NCBI GenBank assembly: GCA_026008535.1
Contig: BRKX01000006.1
Coordinates: 42,210,664 to 42,274,663, forward strand
Direction of reading: 5' to 3'
Source of the DNA: Perilla frutescens
Lineage: Eukaryota; Streptophyta; Magnoliopsida; Lamiales; Lamiaceae
Length of the DNA stretch: 64,000 nucleotides
In this document: piece after piece, positions 47,778 through 59,700 of the stretch
Layout: each line of letters starts with the position of its first letter
How positions within the stretch are numbered: position 1 is the first letter of the stretch
Position numbers and translations under genes: made by a program
The notes under the pieces: generated by a model
The model's input: only the letters and a program-made list of their open reading frames with translations
Database searches by the model: none
Told to the model about the DNA's origin: nothing

Positions 47778-48012
47778 TAATATATTGAGTTCGATTATCA
47801 ATTTTAACATAAACACAGTATGTTTAATTTTTGTAGGGTTTGAACTAATATATTGAGTTCAATTATCAATTTTAACATAAACACAATATTTTTAATTTTT
47901 TTGGGTTTGAACTGATATATTGAGTTTGATTATCAATTTTAACGTAACATAATATTTTTAATTTTTTAAGGTTTGAACTAATATATTGAGTCTGGTTATA
48001 TAGATAACATAA
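47778..48012. repeat. 67-bp tandem repeat, three full units and a partial
   Basis: CTAATATATTGAGTTCGATT with CAATTTTAACATAAACA recurs at 47778, 47845, 47912 and 47979. Confidence 0.9.
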
Positions 48013-48860
48013 ACAAATTTTTGCTTCGATTTTTTTTATCTTTTTTCAACCTACTAATTTTATAGATTAAAATATTGTGAAATAAAAATATTAGTCAATT
48101 CGATTATCAAGCATAATATATAAAATTAAAATTAAAATTAAAATTATATTATAGTTCAATCCATTTTATTTCATAATATATTAGTACAAAATCTTCATTT
48201 TTAAATTTTATAAAATGATTTAAAGATGAATTTTTTTACAAAAGATTGTGAAAATTCGATTATCAAGCATATATTCATCATGGAGATGTTATACATAAAT
48301 AATCGTCTTTGATTATTTCAAAATTAAAATAATATTAAATTTCAAATCCATTTTAATTCATAATATGTTAGTATAAAATTTTCGTCTTTAAATTATATAT
48401 ATAAAATAACAAATAAATTCATCATTAAAATATATAAAAAAAAATCAAAATATTAGTTAATTCTAATATAAGTCATAATATATTATCAATCGATTTTTCT
48501 CATACTATATACAGAAAATATAGTATCAAATTTTATAAATAAAAGTTTTGATAATTAAAAAATCTAACATTAGAACATATCATTTACTTCGATAATAATT
48601 CATAATATATAATTACTAGTTTATATAGTCATAATGGATATATTCTACATAAATAATCATTTTTTGAGTAATTTTGTGTGATTTAATTTTTTTTATTAGC
48701 CAACGGTAATTATTGGATTATATCATCCAAAAGCAAAAAAGTAAGGGACTCTTGAAGTTCCCAATAGAACTAATCATAGCAACAACTAGCACATTTGAAT
48801 TCTGGTATTGTAATTCTCCCATTGTTGTAATTGTAATTCTAAAGGGAAGAAAATCAGGAG
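48013..48860. other. AT-rich spacer upstream of the FRS pseudogene
   Basis: A/T-rich with loosely repeated TTCGATTATCA words. The last 150 bases before 48866 are probably promoter and 5' UTR of the FRS pseudogene. Confidence 0.4.
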
Positions 48861-49959
48861 CTTCCATGGCTATGGATCCACGGGCTATAATTCTAGATTT
48901 ATTTGGAGAGGATTCCGATCTCGATTGCTGTAGTAGGGATTCCGACGAACACGTAGAAGCGCAAGAGTAGGGATTTGGAGTGAGAAAATTCTAGATGAAG
49001 GACCTCAACCTAATATGGAATTTGAGAGTATAGAAGCTCTACTCGCCGCCTATCAAGCTCATGCAAAGCATAAGGGTTTCAGCATTGCAGTTAGAAATTA
49101 TCTAGGTAAGTATGTTATGATTTCATGCGATAGGGGTAGAAATTCAAAAGTGAAGAAATATACCAAAAGGATTAACTGCCCTGCTCGCATCAATGCTATA
49201 CAAAATCTTAATGGCACATGGAGAGTGTCGACTGTGTTTGCAAACCATAATCATGACTTAGAACCTGTAATACCCCGTAAATTAATTACTGCTTAATTGC
49301 AGTAAACTGTTGCAATTACTATTTAACATAATAATTTCCAGTCAGATTAGGGTCGAAAGTATCCGTTAAGTTCCATGAAATTCAAGGTCAATTAATTCCC
49401 ATAGGTGGGTTAATTTTTCCACTAGGATTTTAATTCCCTTTTCAGTATAGAAAGCCAGAATCATAATTCCAGATAAAATGGATTCCTATTCTTTTAAATT
49501 TGCGGTGTGTGTTTATCGTGAATTAGACATTCCGATAAATATTTTCAGGACTGGGAGAATCAGATATTCTCCAGTCATTAGTGTTTAAATTCAGATAATT
49601 TAAACAGGGTGATTTAAAATCCGAGAGAATTAGATATTCTCTAGTTTGGATGTTTTAATGGTCGAGAAATTAAAATCAGTATTTCGAAGTGGTATTTTAA
49701 AACCAAGTAATTTCAGATAAATTATTGTTTTAAAATAAGTGATTTATTTCACCAATATCGGTTTAGTTCGGGATTTTTTCGAAGACGGAAAATATCACGA
49801 TAGTCGAACAATCGGTATTTAAACCGGGTAGTTGTTTGGTCAACCAAGGCATGGCTTCCCTCACCTCTTGCATGCTTTTCCCACATCCTTTGTTCCCCAA
49901 ATAAAGCAAGGTAAAAGAGAGAGAGAGCTTCTCCATTTCACCTTCGTTCTAACGCAACA

Positions 49960-49995
<36 letters not shown>

Positions 49996-50476
49996 CAACA
50001 GCAGCTTCTGCTTTCTTCTTCTTCATTCCATTTTCTTCATTTACGTAAAATTTGAGAGAAAGAAAAGGGGCTAAACAACCATTCATCTTCATTCCATTTC
50101 ACGCAAGCATCACATAGAGAGAGGAAGAGATTTAGCTGCCATTTCCTTCCAAGTGCTTCAACCATTCTTCTTCTCTCATCCATTCCAGCCATTTTCACAG
50201 CTTTTCAAGCTTTTCTGAGTCATTTTGAAAGGTATTTTCGAAACCATATTATGTGTTTTATTTATGATTCAAACTATGTTTAGTTAAGTTTTGAGATGCA
50301 TTTTGTTGTTGTGAATGCTTGTGTATCGAGTATTTTTGTTGTGATGAAGTTTTATATCGAGTTTCATGGCATCTATCGTCGTTCATGCGACTCTCAGACT
50401 CAGTCCCGCGCGAACACGGGGACGAGCGTGGGGACGTGCACGAGCGCGCACAGGTCGCGCGCCCGCGCACTTCGCG

Positions 50477-51000
50477 TTTGGCAGTTTTGCCACCCTTCGG
50501 TAAAACGAGCATAACTCCCTCGTTTTACGTCCCTCGTTTTACGTCGGATTGAGACACCGTAAAGTTTCCCAGAAATTAGACTTAAGTGGCTTTGCAATGG
50601 TATGAGTCTCAATCTGTAATTCGTTCTGAGTAAATTATGAAAAATAGGCAAAGTTGGGTCATGTTTTGGTTTTCAGGAAGTCATGGCAATTCTGCCACCT
50701 TTTGGTAAAACGGGTATATCCGTTTCATTTGTTATCATCTTAAGCCACTGTAAATTTTTAAATATTCTATACTTCCGTGGCTTTCTAATAATATATAGCT
50801 CAGTTCGTAACTCTTCCTGAATCGATCGTGAAAAATCTTCAAAGTCAGGTCACGAGTTTGTTTTCAGAAATTCTGGCAGTTCTGCCACCTTCTAGTAAAA
50901 TGATCATAACTTTTTCGTTAGTTATCGTCTTGAGTCATCGTAAATTTAGTCGTAAACTAGAATTTTGTGGCTTTCCATCGGTGTGTGGTTTGTCCTCTGC
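50477..51000. repeat. ~200-bp repeat, three copies in the solo LTR
   Basis: TGGCAGTTTTGCCACC-like starts lie at 50480, 50685 and 50875, each followed by a GGTAAAACG-like word, a TCGTTTTACGTC/TTGTTATCATCTT-type word and GTGGCTTT. The units have diverged. Confidence 0.85.
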
Positions 51001-51621
51001 ACCCTAGCAAGTCGAAGCAGAAAATTCTGCAAAGTTGATCGTTGTGCAGAATGTTGATCAGTTGATAAGTTTAATGTTGACCTTGATTCTAAAATCGTAC
51101 TGTGTCGGTTGTTGACGTAGTTTTGATGCCTTAAATAATGTTGATGTATGCCTTTAGATGGTTAAGAGCTAGGGTTAAGATTTACCCTTAAGCAAGAGAA
51201 AGTTTAGAATGTATACTAGACCCTAATAGGCCTTCAATTTCATGTTGAGTCCAAACAACGTCTTTGGTTCAACGTACTCAGTTTTATGTCAACTCTATGA
51301 AGGGGAGTTGTCCAGTGCAAGATAAAGTACGAGGAGGAACTTTTGCTGCAGTTCAAGTGTTAAAACCTTGGTGAAAGGTGGGCTTTCTTTTCAACGGACT
51401 CTTAGTCCAAATAATGATTTGAGTTTTTACTCATCTGCAGTTAATTATTTCTGATGCAAATAAATGATTGTCATGCATAAAATGTTTGTTTTGTATGATA
51501 TCCTTATCCGTATTTAGTTAGCTCGCAAGGGGCTTTCTAATTGTTAAATCGATCGGGCCTCGTGCTAACTTAGCGTGTTAACCGAGGTTAGTGTACACTT
51601 GGGTCGGTGATATTAGGAAGA

Positions 51622-51794
51622 GGAAAAGGTTGAGCGGAGCTATTCCTGACTAAGACATCGATGATGCTAAATGTCCTTGGAAAAGTCTGAGCGGAGCTAT
51701 TCCTCGGAGTTTAGATCAGATATGTATTCGTGGAAAAGGCTTTAGCGGAGCTATTCCTCGACGTGTGCGGAAAAGGCTTAAGCGGAGCTATTCC
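51622..51794. repeat. 25-nt repeat x4 (GGAAAAGGCTTAAGCGGAGC type)
   Basis: GGAAAAGGCTTWAGCGGAGC followed by TATTCC occurs at about 51622, 51679, 51732 and 51769. Each copy can pair its GGAA start with its TTCC end. Confidence 0.9.
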
Positions 51795-53535
51795 TTCGCA
51801 CTCAGTTGGGATATGGATGATCATACAACAGAAAAGTGCGTGTAAAGATCGAAAATGATTTAGTAAAACATAGGACCTTTTCAGATAAAACCCATGTGTG
51901 TTTACTTAGATGCATGACAATAAATCCAGTTTTAAGAAATGTTCATAATATCAGATATATTATGATATTTTTGGCAATGTGTTCACTGAGTATACTTGTA
52001 CTCAGCCCTGCATGTTTGTTTTTAAATGTGCAGGGTGAAGTGCTGAGAAAGAAAGTTGTTTTGTACAGAACTCAGAATTTTTCCTGTATTTTTTTTTGCT
52101 ATATTGCTTCCGCTATTTAAGTCTAATCGAGTCAAGTCTTCAGTATGTCTTGAACTCGCTGATACCTTTTTATTATTCTGAGGTATCTATATTTATTCAG
52201 TTATATTTTGAGAAATAAAAGTCAGTCCAGAACTTGAGTTCACTACAAATATCGTTCCTGGAATACAATAGTTCATTCTTTTATCTAATTATTTTTGGTG
52301 TGCGCCTTGATCCATCCTTTATTGGGATCGAGTCATGCCAGTCACACTTCATATTAATCAGATATTAATTTGGGATTGTGACAGAACCTCACATGTCAAT
52401 TTTCATGTCTGCTCATATAGGAATTTATCAATTAATATGAAGAGGGAGTTAGAAGCTAATGACATTGCCGACTAAAGAACTTGTAAAAACGTGAGGATAT
52501 TGGAAGTGTTGGCTGGTGGTCCACAAAATTTAGGATGCTTAGGGAAAGATTGTAGAAATTACATTGAGCATAGAAGAAGGTTGAGACTCGATGAAGAAGA
52601 CACCGAAGCCATTCGTAAGCTTTTCATGAGGTTACAACAGAAAGATAGGAGCTTTTTTCATTTGATGGATATTGATGACAAAGGTAGACTTCGAAATGTG
52701 TTGTGGATTCATCCTCAGAGCATATCAGCATACGATGAGTTTCACAACGTGATCAACTTCGACACGATATACCTCGTCAACCAATACAATATGCCTTTTG
52801 CAACCATGGTTGGTGTTAATCACCATCATCAATCTATCCTACTAGGGTGTGCTTTGTTGTCACACGAAGATGCTTCATCATTCAAATGGTTTTTCTCTAA
52901 TTGTTTGGAAGCAATGGGAGGTGTTCAACTTGTGGCAATGTTGACAGATCAGTGCGATATTATTTGAATTGCCATGAGGGAAGTGATGCCTGACACCGTC
53001 CACCGATTGTGCCTGTGGCACATTTTGTCTAAGACAGCACAAAAGTTCAAAGGGGTTGCCAAATTTGATAGGGTGGTGTTTGAATTCAATGTGTTGATCT
53101 AAAACAGCCTTACGATTAGTTAATTTGAAACAAGGTGGGCTGAATTCGCAGCGACACACGGGCTCAAAATAATAGATGGCTTAGAGACCTCTACAACGAA
53201 AGACAAAGTTGGATACCCATGTACTTGAACCATGTTTTTTTAGGTTGGTATGGACTCCACTCAGAGAAGTGAATCAATGCATTCTTTCTTCGATGATTAT
53301 ATCAACTCAAAGAGCACATTGAAGCAATTCATGGAACAATACGAGATTATTATTTGCCGCAAGATTCAGAAGGAGATGTGGGCTGACTTTGATTCGAAGT
53401 GTAAGCCAAGAAAGTATATATCAAATTTTAAATGGGAGGAGCAATTAGGAAAGATATACATGAACAACATTTTCGAACAATTTCATCGTGAAATCAGGCT
53501 AACACGAGAATTAAAAGGATTAAAACATCCGAAAT

Positions 53536-54678
53536 TACCGCAAAAGGGGACGGAAAATCTGACTCGAACTATCGATATTCCAGCCAATCGGACACTACTA
53601 CATTGTAGATCTTCGAAAGAGCTTCGATTTGAGTACAAATGGACCCCGTAACTCCAGCCCAGGTGAAAGTTATGGCCTCCGCACGAAAACGTGTCGGAGC
53701 TGCCACGGGCATGAGCGCCTCGGCGCTGGGTTGCGCGCTGGCGCCCCTCAGGTGCGCCCCGGCGCTCCCCAGCGCGTCCCGGCGCCCTCCGCTGCACGCC
53801 CGCGCCCACCAACGTCGAGGGGCACCCCGCCGCCGCGCTTCCTTGCCTCGCACTCCTCTCTCAACTCACCACTGACTGGGGGTGCTCTTACGAAGAGAGC
53901 TCCCCTCTACTCTTTCTCTCTCTATATTTTCTGAAATGGGGTGGAAGAAGAATGAGCGAGAAATGAGGGAGGGGTGCTCCCCTATTTATAACCAAAAATA
54001 TGGCTTCCTCGGGAAGCTTCTGCAGTGCAACAATACTGCTTTAAAAATATCGGATTCAGATAAAAGGCGTTTTATTCAATGCCGAGGTCCAAATGACCTC
54101 GTTTATTAAATTTAAAAATACCGACAGGTTCGTTGGCTTGAGTACTATTGAATCAACTTGATTCGGAATAAAGAACGAGTCATTTTGAAGGAAAAGGAGA
54201 AATTAATCTTTTTTCAAAAATAAAGTTACTATTCCACGCAAGGGACAAATAAAATTCCCGAGCGTTCAATTGACCTCAGAATGAAAATCCGGAAACGCCA
54301 ACGGATTCCTTGAGAAATTTCCTATAGGGTAAGCTTGAGAAAACAAGGCTCGGGTCAACACACAAGATTTCACAAATTTCTAACAATCACGCTCTTACGG
54401 AAAAACACTATTCATAACTTCTTTAAACCCAATTTAAATCACTGAGAACTGAAACGACTTCAGAATCGAAATCCGAAAGCACGGACATACTCCTTGGGTT
54501 AATGCCTTTCAAACATGACCAAAATCGGCTATAACTGAGCTGGAATCAAAATTCTCAAAAAGACGGTTTTACGAAAAATAACTTCTAAAATCGCAATTTA
54601 GGGCCATAACATCCTTAACTAGGCTCTAATTAATTTCTTTAATTTTCTAAATGAACTCTGAAAATCTGGGATGTTACA
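53536..54678 (-). mobile_element. Gypsy LTR fragment
   Basis: From 54678 down it reads TGTAACATCCCAGATTTTCA. A second match to the 27267 LTR is CCAAGGAGTATGTCCGTG with GATTTCGATTCTGAAGTC, so they are related. GC-rich at 53680-53880. The other end is truncated in the FRS pseudogene and no duplication is seen. GC-rich plus-strand ORFs over it are not genes. Confidence 0.75.
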
Positions 54679-55326
54679 GCAGTACCACTCAACTTTTTTT
54701 ATCATGTCAGATGTAAATTCACCTGCAAGGTTTAACATAATAATCCTTTTGAGATTTTCAGGGGACATCATCAAACCGGCGCATCGAGACACAAATTCCT
54801 TCTATAATTAGTAACCCATCGATTATAGTAATGTGACTACCCAATTTATCGAGCTTATTGATTCTTTAATTTGAATCTCACCCATTGATAAATCAAAGCA
54901 GTAAGCATTAAAATAAACATGTCTACTATTATATAAGGATTAAGAATCATGAGTATCCGAGATCTATATTCTAATGTCTGTCAGTCCATTAGAATTATCT
55001 CACTGCGATCCAGTTCAATACATTACAAAAATGTACTGGTATAATTTCATAATCAAGATAGACTAATTCCAAATTATACCACAACTATATCGACGGTTCG
55101 TCTACTTCCATCTAGGTTGTGAACACTCTCATACTTAATATGGAACCGATGATATGATCTTTTGTGTGCATTCCACACACCATGTCATCTTTAATATTAA
55201 GTAAACAAATATATTGCATAAATTAAATAACATTATAAATGCAATATTAGTGACTGTTTATTCTCATTCAAAATAAGGAAATAAGGTATATATAAAAAGC
55301 AAACTGTTTTAGTATAAAACCCAACA
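54679..55326 (-). mobile_element. Copia LTR fragment
   Basis: From 55326 down it starts TGTTGGGTTTTATACTAAAA and includes a TATATATACC-type promoter near 55295 and GTGTGGAATGCACACAAAAG. It is cut at 54679 by the gypsy LTR fragment. It resembles LTRs of common copia families; the lineage is uncertain. Confidence 0.65.
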
Positions 55327-55595
55327 ACATACTTCATAATTTTACAAAGCAAGAAATGGGTGGTTACCAGCTAGAAGACGATGATAGAGAAGATGAAGAT
55401 GGAAATAATGACGGTGAAGATGGAAATAATGACAGTGAATTGACTCATTTATAAATTATACAGCAATCTCTTTCTTTCTTAGAATTGACTATATGTTTTC
55501 GGACTTTTATCTTTCAGAGACTATAAAAATATATTTGTATTATATGATAATGCTCGCTTCTCTGAATGATTATGAATACTTACATTTGTTGATCC
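55327..55595 (+). other. Spacer with a 32-codon acidic ORF
   Basis: ATG 55356 to TAA 55454 encodes MGGYQLEDDDREDEDGNNDG and 12 more residues. It contains a duplicated 18-bp unit (GAAGATGGAAATAATGAC). It could be the C-terminus of an older gene; not recognised. Confidence 0.3.
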
Positions 55596-55633
55596 TTAAC
55601 GACGGACTAAAGCCGTCGCAAATCCGTCGTTAA
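55596..55633. repeat. CACTA subterminal hairpin
   Basis: TTAACGACGGA pairs with TCCGTCGTTAA, with GCCGTCGCAAA between. ACGACGG words are typical of CACTA subterminal repeats. Confidence 0.6.
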
Positions 55634-55730
55634 TAATTGATTAATTAGATTGAATCTGGGCGCAGAATGTTCATCATTTCACAGCCCTAATTCCTGATCG
55701 AGAGAACCTACCCCCCGACCCATCCCGACG

Positions 55731-55786
55731 ATGGCGAACACAGAGGCGGCGACGAGCGGCAGCAGTGATAACAGGTACAGTCGGCC

Positions 55787-55818
<32 letters not shown>

Positions 55819-55950
55819 ATATATATATATAAGTTTGATTTGCCTCTCTCCCTCTCTCTCAACTCTACCGGCACTGGCGAAGACGAAGGTGGCGACGAAC
55901 GGCGGCGGCGAAGGCGGTGATGACACAATCCGGCCCTCTCTCTCTCTGTC

Positions 55951-55989
<39 letters not shown>

Positions 55990-57000
55990 TAGATTTTTGT
56001 GTGTGTGATTTTTGGTGTTTTGATTTTTTTGATTGATTATTAATTGTTAGTTTAGGTTAGATTAGGTTAGGTTAATTATATGTTAATTATTAGTTTAGGT
56101 TAGATTAGGTGTTTATATTTTAATTTGGATTAATTATGTGTTTGTTTAGGTTAGTTTAGATTAGGTTAGGTTAATTATATGTTAATTGCTAGTTTAGGTT
56201 AGATTATGTGTTTATATTTTAAATTGGACTAATTATGTGGTAGATTAGTTTAAGTTAGTGTTTCATTATGTGTGTGTGTATGTGTGTGGTTGATTAATTT
56301 TTTTTCTTGTAATTATGTTGTAGTTAGAAGAGCTATATTGAGGTTCAAATATCAAATTGAGGAATTTATCAAGTAGATTCAATATATACTCTCACACAGA
56401 CAAAGGTAAGTAATGATTTTATGATTTTAATATGCATGTTAAATATGATGTTAATTTTTATTAATGAATTAATGATTTTATGATTTTAATATGTTTGTTA
56501 AATATGATGTTAGTAAGCATGTGAAAATAAAATTAAGATTAAGCATGTGTTAATTTTTTACAAGCAGTTGTTCAATTTATTATGATATTGTGAATGGGAT
56601 GAGGGCCCCTAGATCCCTCTTTATAAATTGTTGGTGTTGTTGATATATTATATATGTTGGTTTTGTTGTTGGTATTTAATTAAAAAACTAGAAGAACATA
56701 GATCAATTAGAGTAGAGTCGAGAACTTGGGACTAGAAAATTCACATGGGTGCTGGCGAAATTTTTAAAAAAATTAGCACTATTTTATTTTTATATTTAAT
56801 TAATGGATTATGATTTTTTTGGTAGTTGTTTGTACTGTTGGTGTTTGTTGGTATTGTTGTTCTGAATCGATTAGAAGAACATAGATCAATTAGTGTAGAG
56901 TCGAGAACTTGGGACTAGGAAATTCACATAGGTGCTGCCGACATTTTTTTAAAAAATTAGCACTATTTTATTTAATGAATTATTTTTATATTTAATTGAA
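55731..57000 (+). other. CACTA 5' non-coding part with simple and tandem repeats
   Basis: A GC-rich start (ATGGCGAACACAGAGGCGGC, donor ACAG|GTACAG at 55774) looks like a small first exon. It is followed by (TC)n, (GT)n and (TA)n tracts at 55785-55990, a 99-bp tandem pair rich in GTTAGATTAGGTTAG (56040-56240), and a 183-bp duplication with GAAGAACATAGATCAATTAG at 56691 and 56874. Confidence 0.6.
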
Positions 57001-57011
57001 CGATAATCAGT

Positions 57012-59470
57012 GTGTTTTTTACGATCAAATATTTTAGAAATTGGCCTTCTACAATGAGTCTAGATTGTGAATGGATGTACCGGCGATGCCTTCATAACGG
57101 TGCTTTGAATCCGAACTTCATTAATGGACTTGAATCTTTCATCGAGTTTTCATGCAATCAACCGTCGTTCATGAGTGTAGATAAGATTAAGTGTCCCTGT
57201 CGTAAGTGTAAGAACGTGCCATTTCAAACACCGTCTACGATTAGACTACACGTGGTAAGAAAAGGATTTGTGCACAATTATTGTGTATGGACGTATCAAG
57301 GTGAACAACAGGTACATCTGAATACCGAACATAATTTTGGTGGTCAAGATGGAATGAATATGTACCAGAACATGGTAATGGATGCTGCTGGTCCGCAAAT
57401 TAACATGAATGTCGATAATCATACCGAGGAGGCCCCAAATCCTGAAGCGCAACCATTTTATGACATGTTGAGGGCCGCAGACAAAGAATTATAGCCAGGT
57501 TGTCTGAACCATTCTCAATTGTCACTCGTTGCTCGCCTGATGAACTTGAAATCTGAGAATAATATGTCAGAGAGATGTTTTGATCAGATAACCCAATTAA
57601 TGAAAGAGATTGTTCCTGAGAATAATTTGGTAATTGATAATTTCTACACCACAAAGAAATTACTACGGGGTATGGAGCTACCTGTTGAGAAGATCGATTG
57701 TTGTTTCAACAACTGCATAATTTATTAGGATGCTGATAGTGAATTGACTGAATGCAAATTTTGTGGTCATCCCCATTTCAAGGAAACAAGTCACCGTTCG
57801 CAGAAAAGACAAAAGACCACAGTTGCACACAAAAAGATGTATTATTTTCCACTCACTCTGAGGTTACAAAGGATGTGTGCATCTAATGCAACAACAAAGG
57901 ATATGCGGTGGCATGCATCATATGTTGATGACAGAGTAATGCGACATCCAGCAGACTCTCCTGTATGGAAATATCTGAACACAATTTTCCCTCAATTTGC
58001 CTCAGAAGCACGTAATGTTAGGTTGGGTCTATCTACTGATGGGTTCCAACCATTTGGGCAATTAGGACAACAATATTCTTCGTGGCCTATCATCATTACA
58101 CCGTACAATTTACCTCCATGGATGTGTATGAAAGAGCAGTACATGTTCCTCACTGTATTAATGCCAGGTCCACGCAATCCGAAAGAGAAATTGGATGTAT
58201 TTTTACAACCTTTGATATCTGAATTGATTAAATTGTGGGAGGTTGGTGTGCCTACTTATGATGTTTTATTGAAACACAATTTTCAGATACAAGCAGCATT
58301 AATATGGACAATTAGTGATTTTTCCACTTACTCCATGTTATTTGGGTGGAGCACTGCTGGAAGATTGACATGTCCACACTGTATGGAGTCCACTGATGCC
58401 TTCACTTTATCATGCAGTGGTAAACAATCATGGTTTGATAACCATCGAAAATTCTTTCCTGCAAACCACCCTTTCTGAAAAAATAAAAAAAACATTCCTG
58501 AAAAACAAAGTGGTGAATGAAGGACCTCCAGAGATGAGATCGGGTTCCGAAATTCTGGCTCGCATTGAAGCTTTGGGTCTTCAAAAAGTCACAGAGAATA
58601 ATGATAATGTGGCAATTTCCAAAGGTTGTGGGTGGAAAAAAAAGTATCTTTTGGGGTCTTCCATACTAGAGCTCACTGTTGATTCATCATAATTTGGATG
58701 TCATGCACATTGAAAAGAATGTGTTTGACAATCTATTCAACACTGTGTTGAATGTGCGGGGGAAGTCAAAAGATACATCCAAATCTAGAGAAGAGTGGAA
58801 TATATATTGTTCAAGACTAGAGCTAAGACGGAACGAGTCCACAGGCAAGTATCCAAAGCTTGTTATACGTTTGACAAGAAAGAGAAGAACACCTTATTTG
58901 AATGGGTTCGAGAGTTGAAATTTCCAGATGGGTACGTATCCAATATGAGCATATGCGTGGATATGAGAAAATTGAAGATGTTTGGCATGAAAAGCCACGA
59001 CTGCCACGTGTTCATGCAGCGTCTCATCCTGATTACATTTGTTGAACTTCTTCCTTCCAATGTTTGGAAGGCAATCACAGAATTGAGTGTATTCTTTAAG
59101 GATTTGGCAGCCAGAAGTATCACTGTTGATGATGTGTGTCGGTTGCATGAAAGTATTATGATCATATTGTGTAAACTTGAACGCATTTTTCCACCAAGTT
59201 TCTTCGACTCAATAGAGCATCTACCTGTCCACTTGGCTGATGAAGCCAGATTTGCTGGGCCTGTATAGTATCGATGGATGTATCCATTCGAACGGTACTT
59301 GAGGAAGTTGAAAAACAACGTTCGAAACAAAGCACGAGTTGAGGGCTCAATCTGCAATGCTTACTTGGTGGAGGAAGCTTCGACATTCTGTTCATATTAT
59401 TTTGAGGATTTGATGGAATTTATTGCCACAAACACTGAAATTAGACACAGATTCGTAATGTCAAACTCAA
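57012..59470 (+). pseudogene. CACTA transposase (TNPD-like) pseudogene
   Basis: The transposase-associated domain is at about 57070-57300 (DCEWMYRRCLHNGALNPNFI, CPCRKCKNVPF). The transposase_21 core spans about 57880-58470, with RWHASY, VRLGLSTDGFQPFG, PYNLPPWMCMKEQYMFLTVL and MPGPRNPKEKLDVFLQPLI. HHNLDVMHIEKNVFDN follows near 58683. The DUF4218 part is at 58980-59400 (LPSNVWKAITELSVFFKDL, LPVHLADEARFAGPV, YRWMYPFERYLRKLK). Stops lie at 57492 (TAG), 57726 (TAG), 58476 (TGA) and 59266 (TAG), with frameshifts near 58480 and 58650. The protein would bind and cut CACTA ends. Confidence 0.93.
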
Positions 59471-59700
59471 TGTTAAAAACAGTTAACACAACTTATCTTA
59501 ACATAAATATGCTGGAAATAAAATGCACAAGAATACACGATATAATTTTAAAATCATACACAACATGTGTATGATTGCCATAGGGCGAAATTATACTATA
59601 ATGAGTACAAAATTTTCAAGCCGTTAATGTTAGACACGAAGGCTCTTAACACTACAGCAACATTACAAGTTCTAATCTAGACTATCACTAAAAAGAACTA

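Larger units (their letters stand above)
49266..52383 (+). mobile_element. Solo LTR (3118 bp) inside FRS pseudogene
   Basis: It starts TGTAATACCCCG and ends GATTGTGACA, with GAACC duplicated at 49261-49265 and 52384-52388. No pol is inside. It carries (GA)n near 49965-49990, a GC-rich block at 50400-50480, a ~200-bp triple repeat and four 25-nt repeats. The ends and the ACTGAGTA motif (51987) link it to the 27267-29753 LTR type. Confidence 0.93.
48866..53535 (+). pseudogene. FAR1-related (FRS/MULE) pseudogene split by a solo LTR
   Basis: It begins at about ATG 48866 (MAMDPRAIILDLFGEDSD). After a frameshift near 48960 comes the FAR1 DNA-binding domain: MEFESIEALLAAYQAHAKHK, CPARINAIQNLNGTWRVS and NHNHDLEP. 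A solo LTR (49266-52383) interrupts it. The rest resumes at 52389 with LEANDIAD, NYIEHRRRLRLDEEDTEAI and a MULE domain (INFDTIYLVNQYNMPFATMV, LLGCALLSHEDASSFKWFF), then HRLCLWHIL and STQRSESMHSFFDDYINSKS. It has stops near 52475 (TAA) and 52965-52967 (TGA), plus frameshifts near 53050-53240. The SWIM zinc finger is lost where a gypsy LTR fragment begins. FRS proteins are transposase-derived transcription factors. Confidence 0.88.
55596..59470 (+). mobile_element. CACTA (En/Spm-type) element, degenerate, ends missing
   Basis: A TNPD-like transposase (57012-59470) and a subterminal-like hairpin TTAACGACGGA...TCCGTCGTTAA (55596-55633) mark a CACTA element. The 3' part is cut by a copia LTR at 59471; the 5' end is not visible. 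Inside are microsatellites and tandem duplications at 55785-57000. Confidence 0.8.

Noticed and set aside
49832..50074. 80-codon ORF with Glu-Arg repeats
   Set aside because: Created by the (GA)n tract of the solo LTR.
53629..53934. GC-rich plus and minus ORFs of 78-109 codons
   Set aside because: They lie over the GC-rich block of an LTR fragment, in all frames, with no family features.
55805..56008. ORFs rich in Ile-Tyr and His-Thr
   Set aside because: Translations of TA, CA and TC microsatellites.
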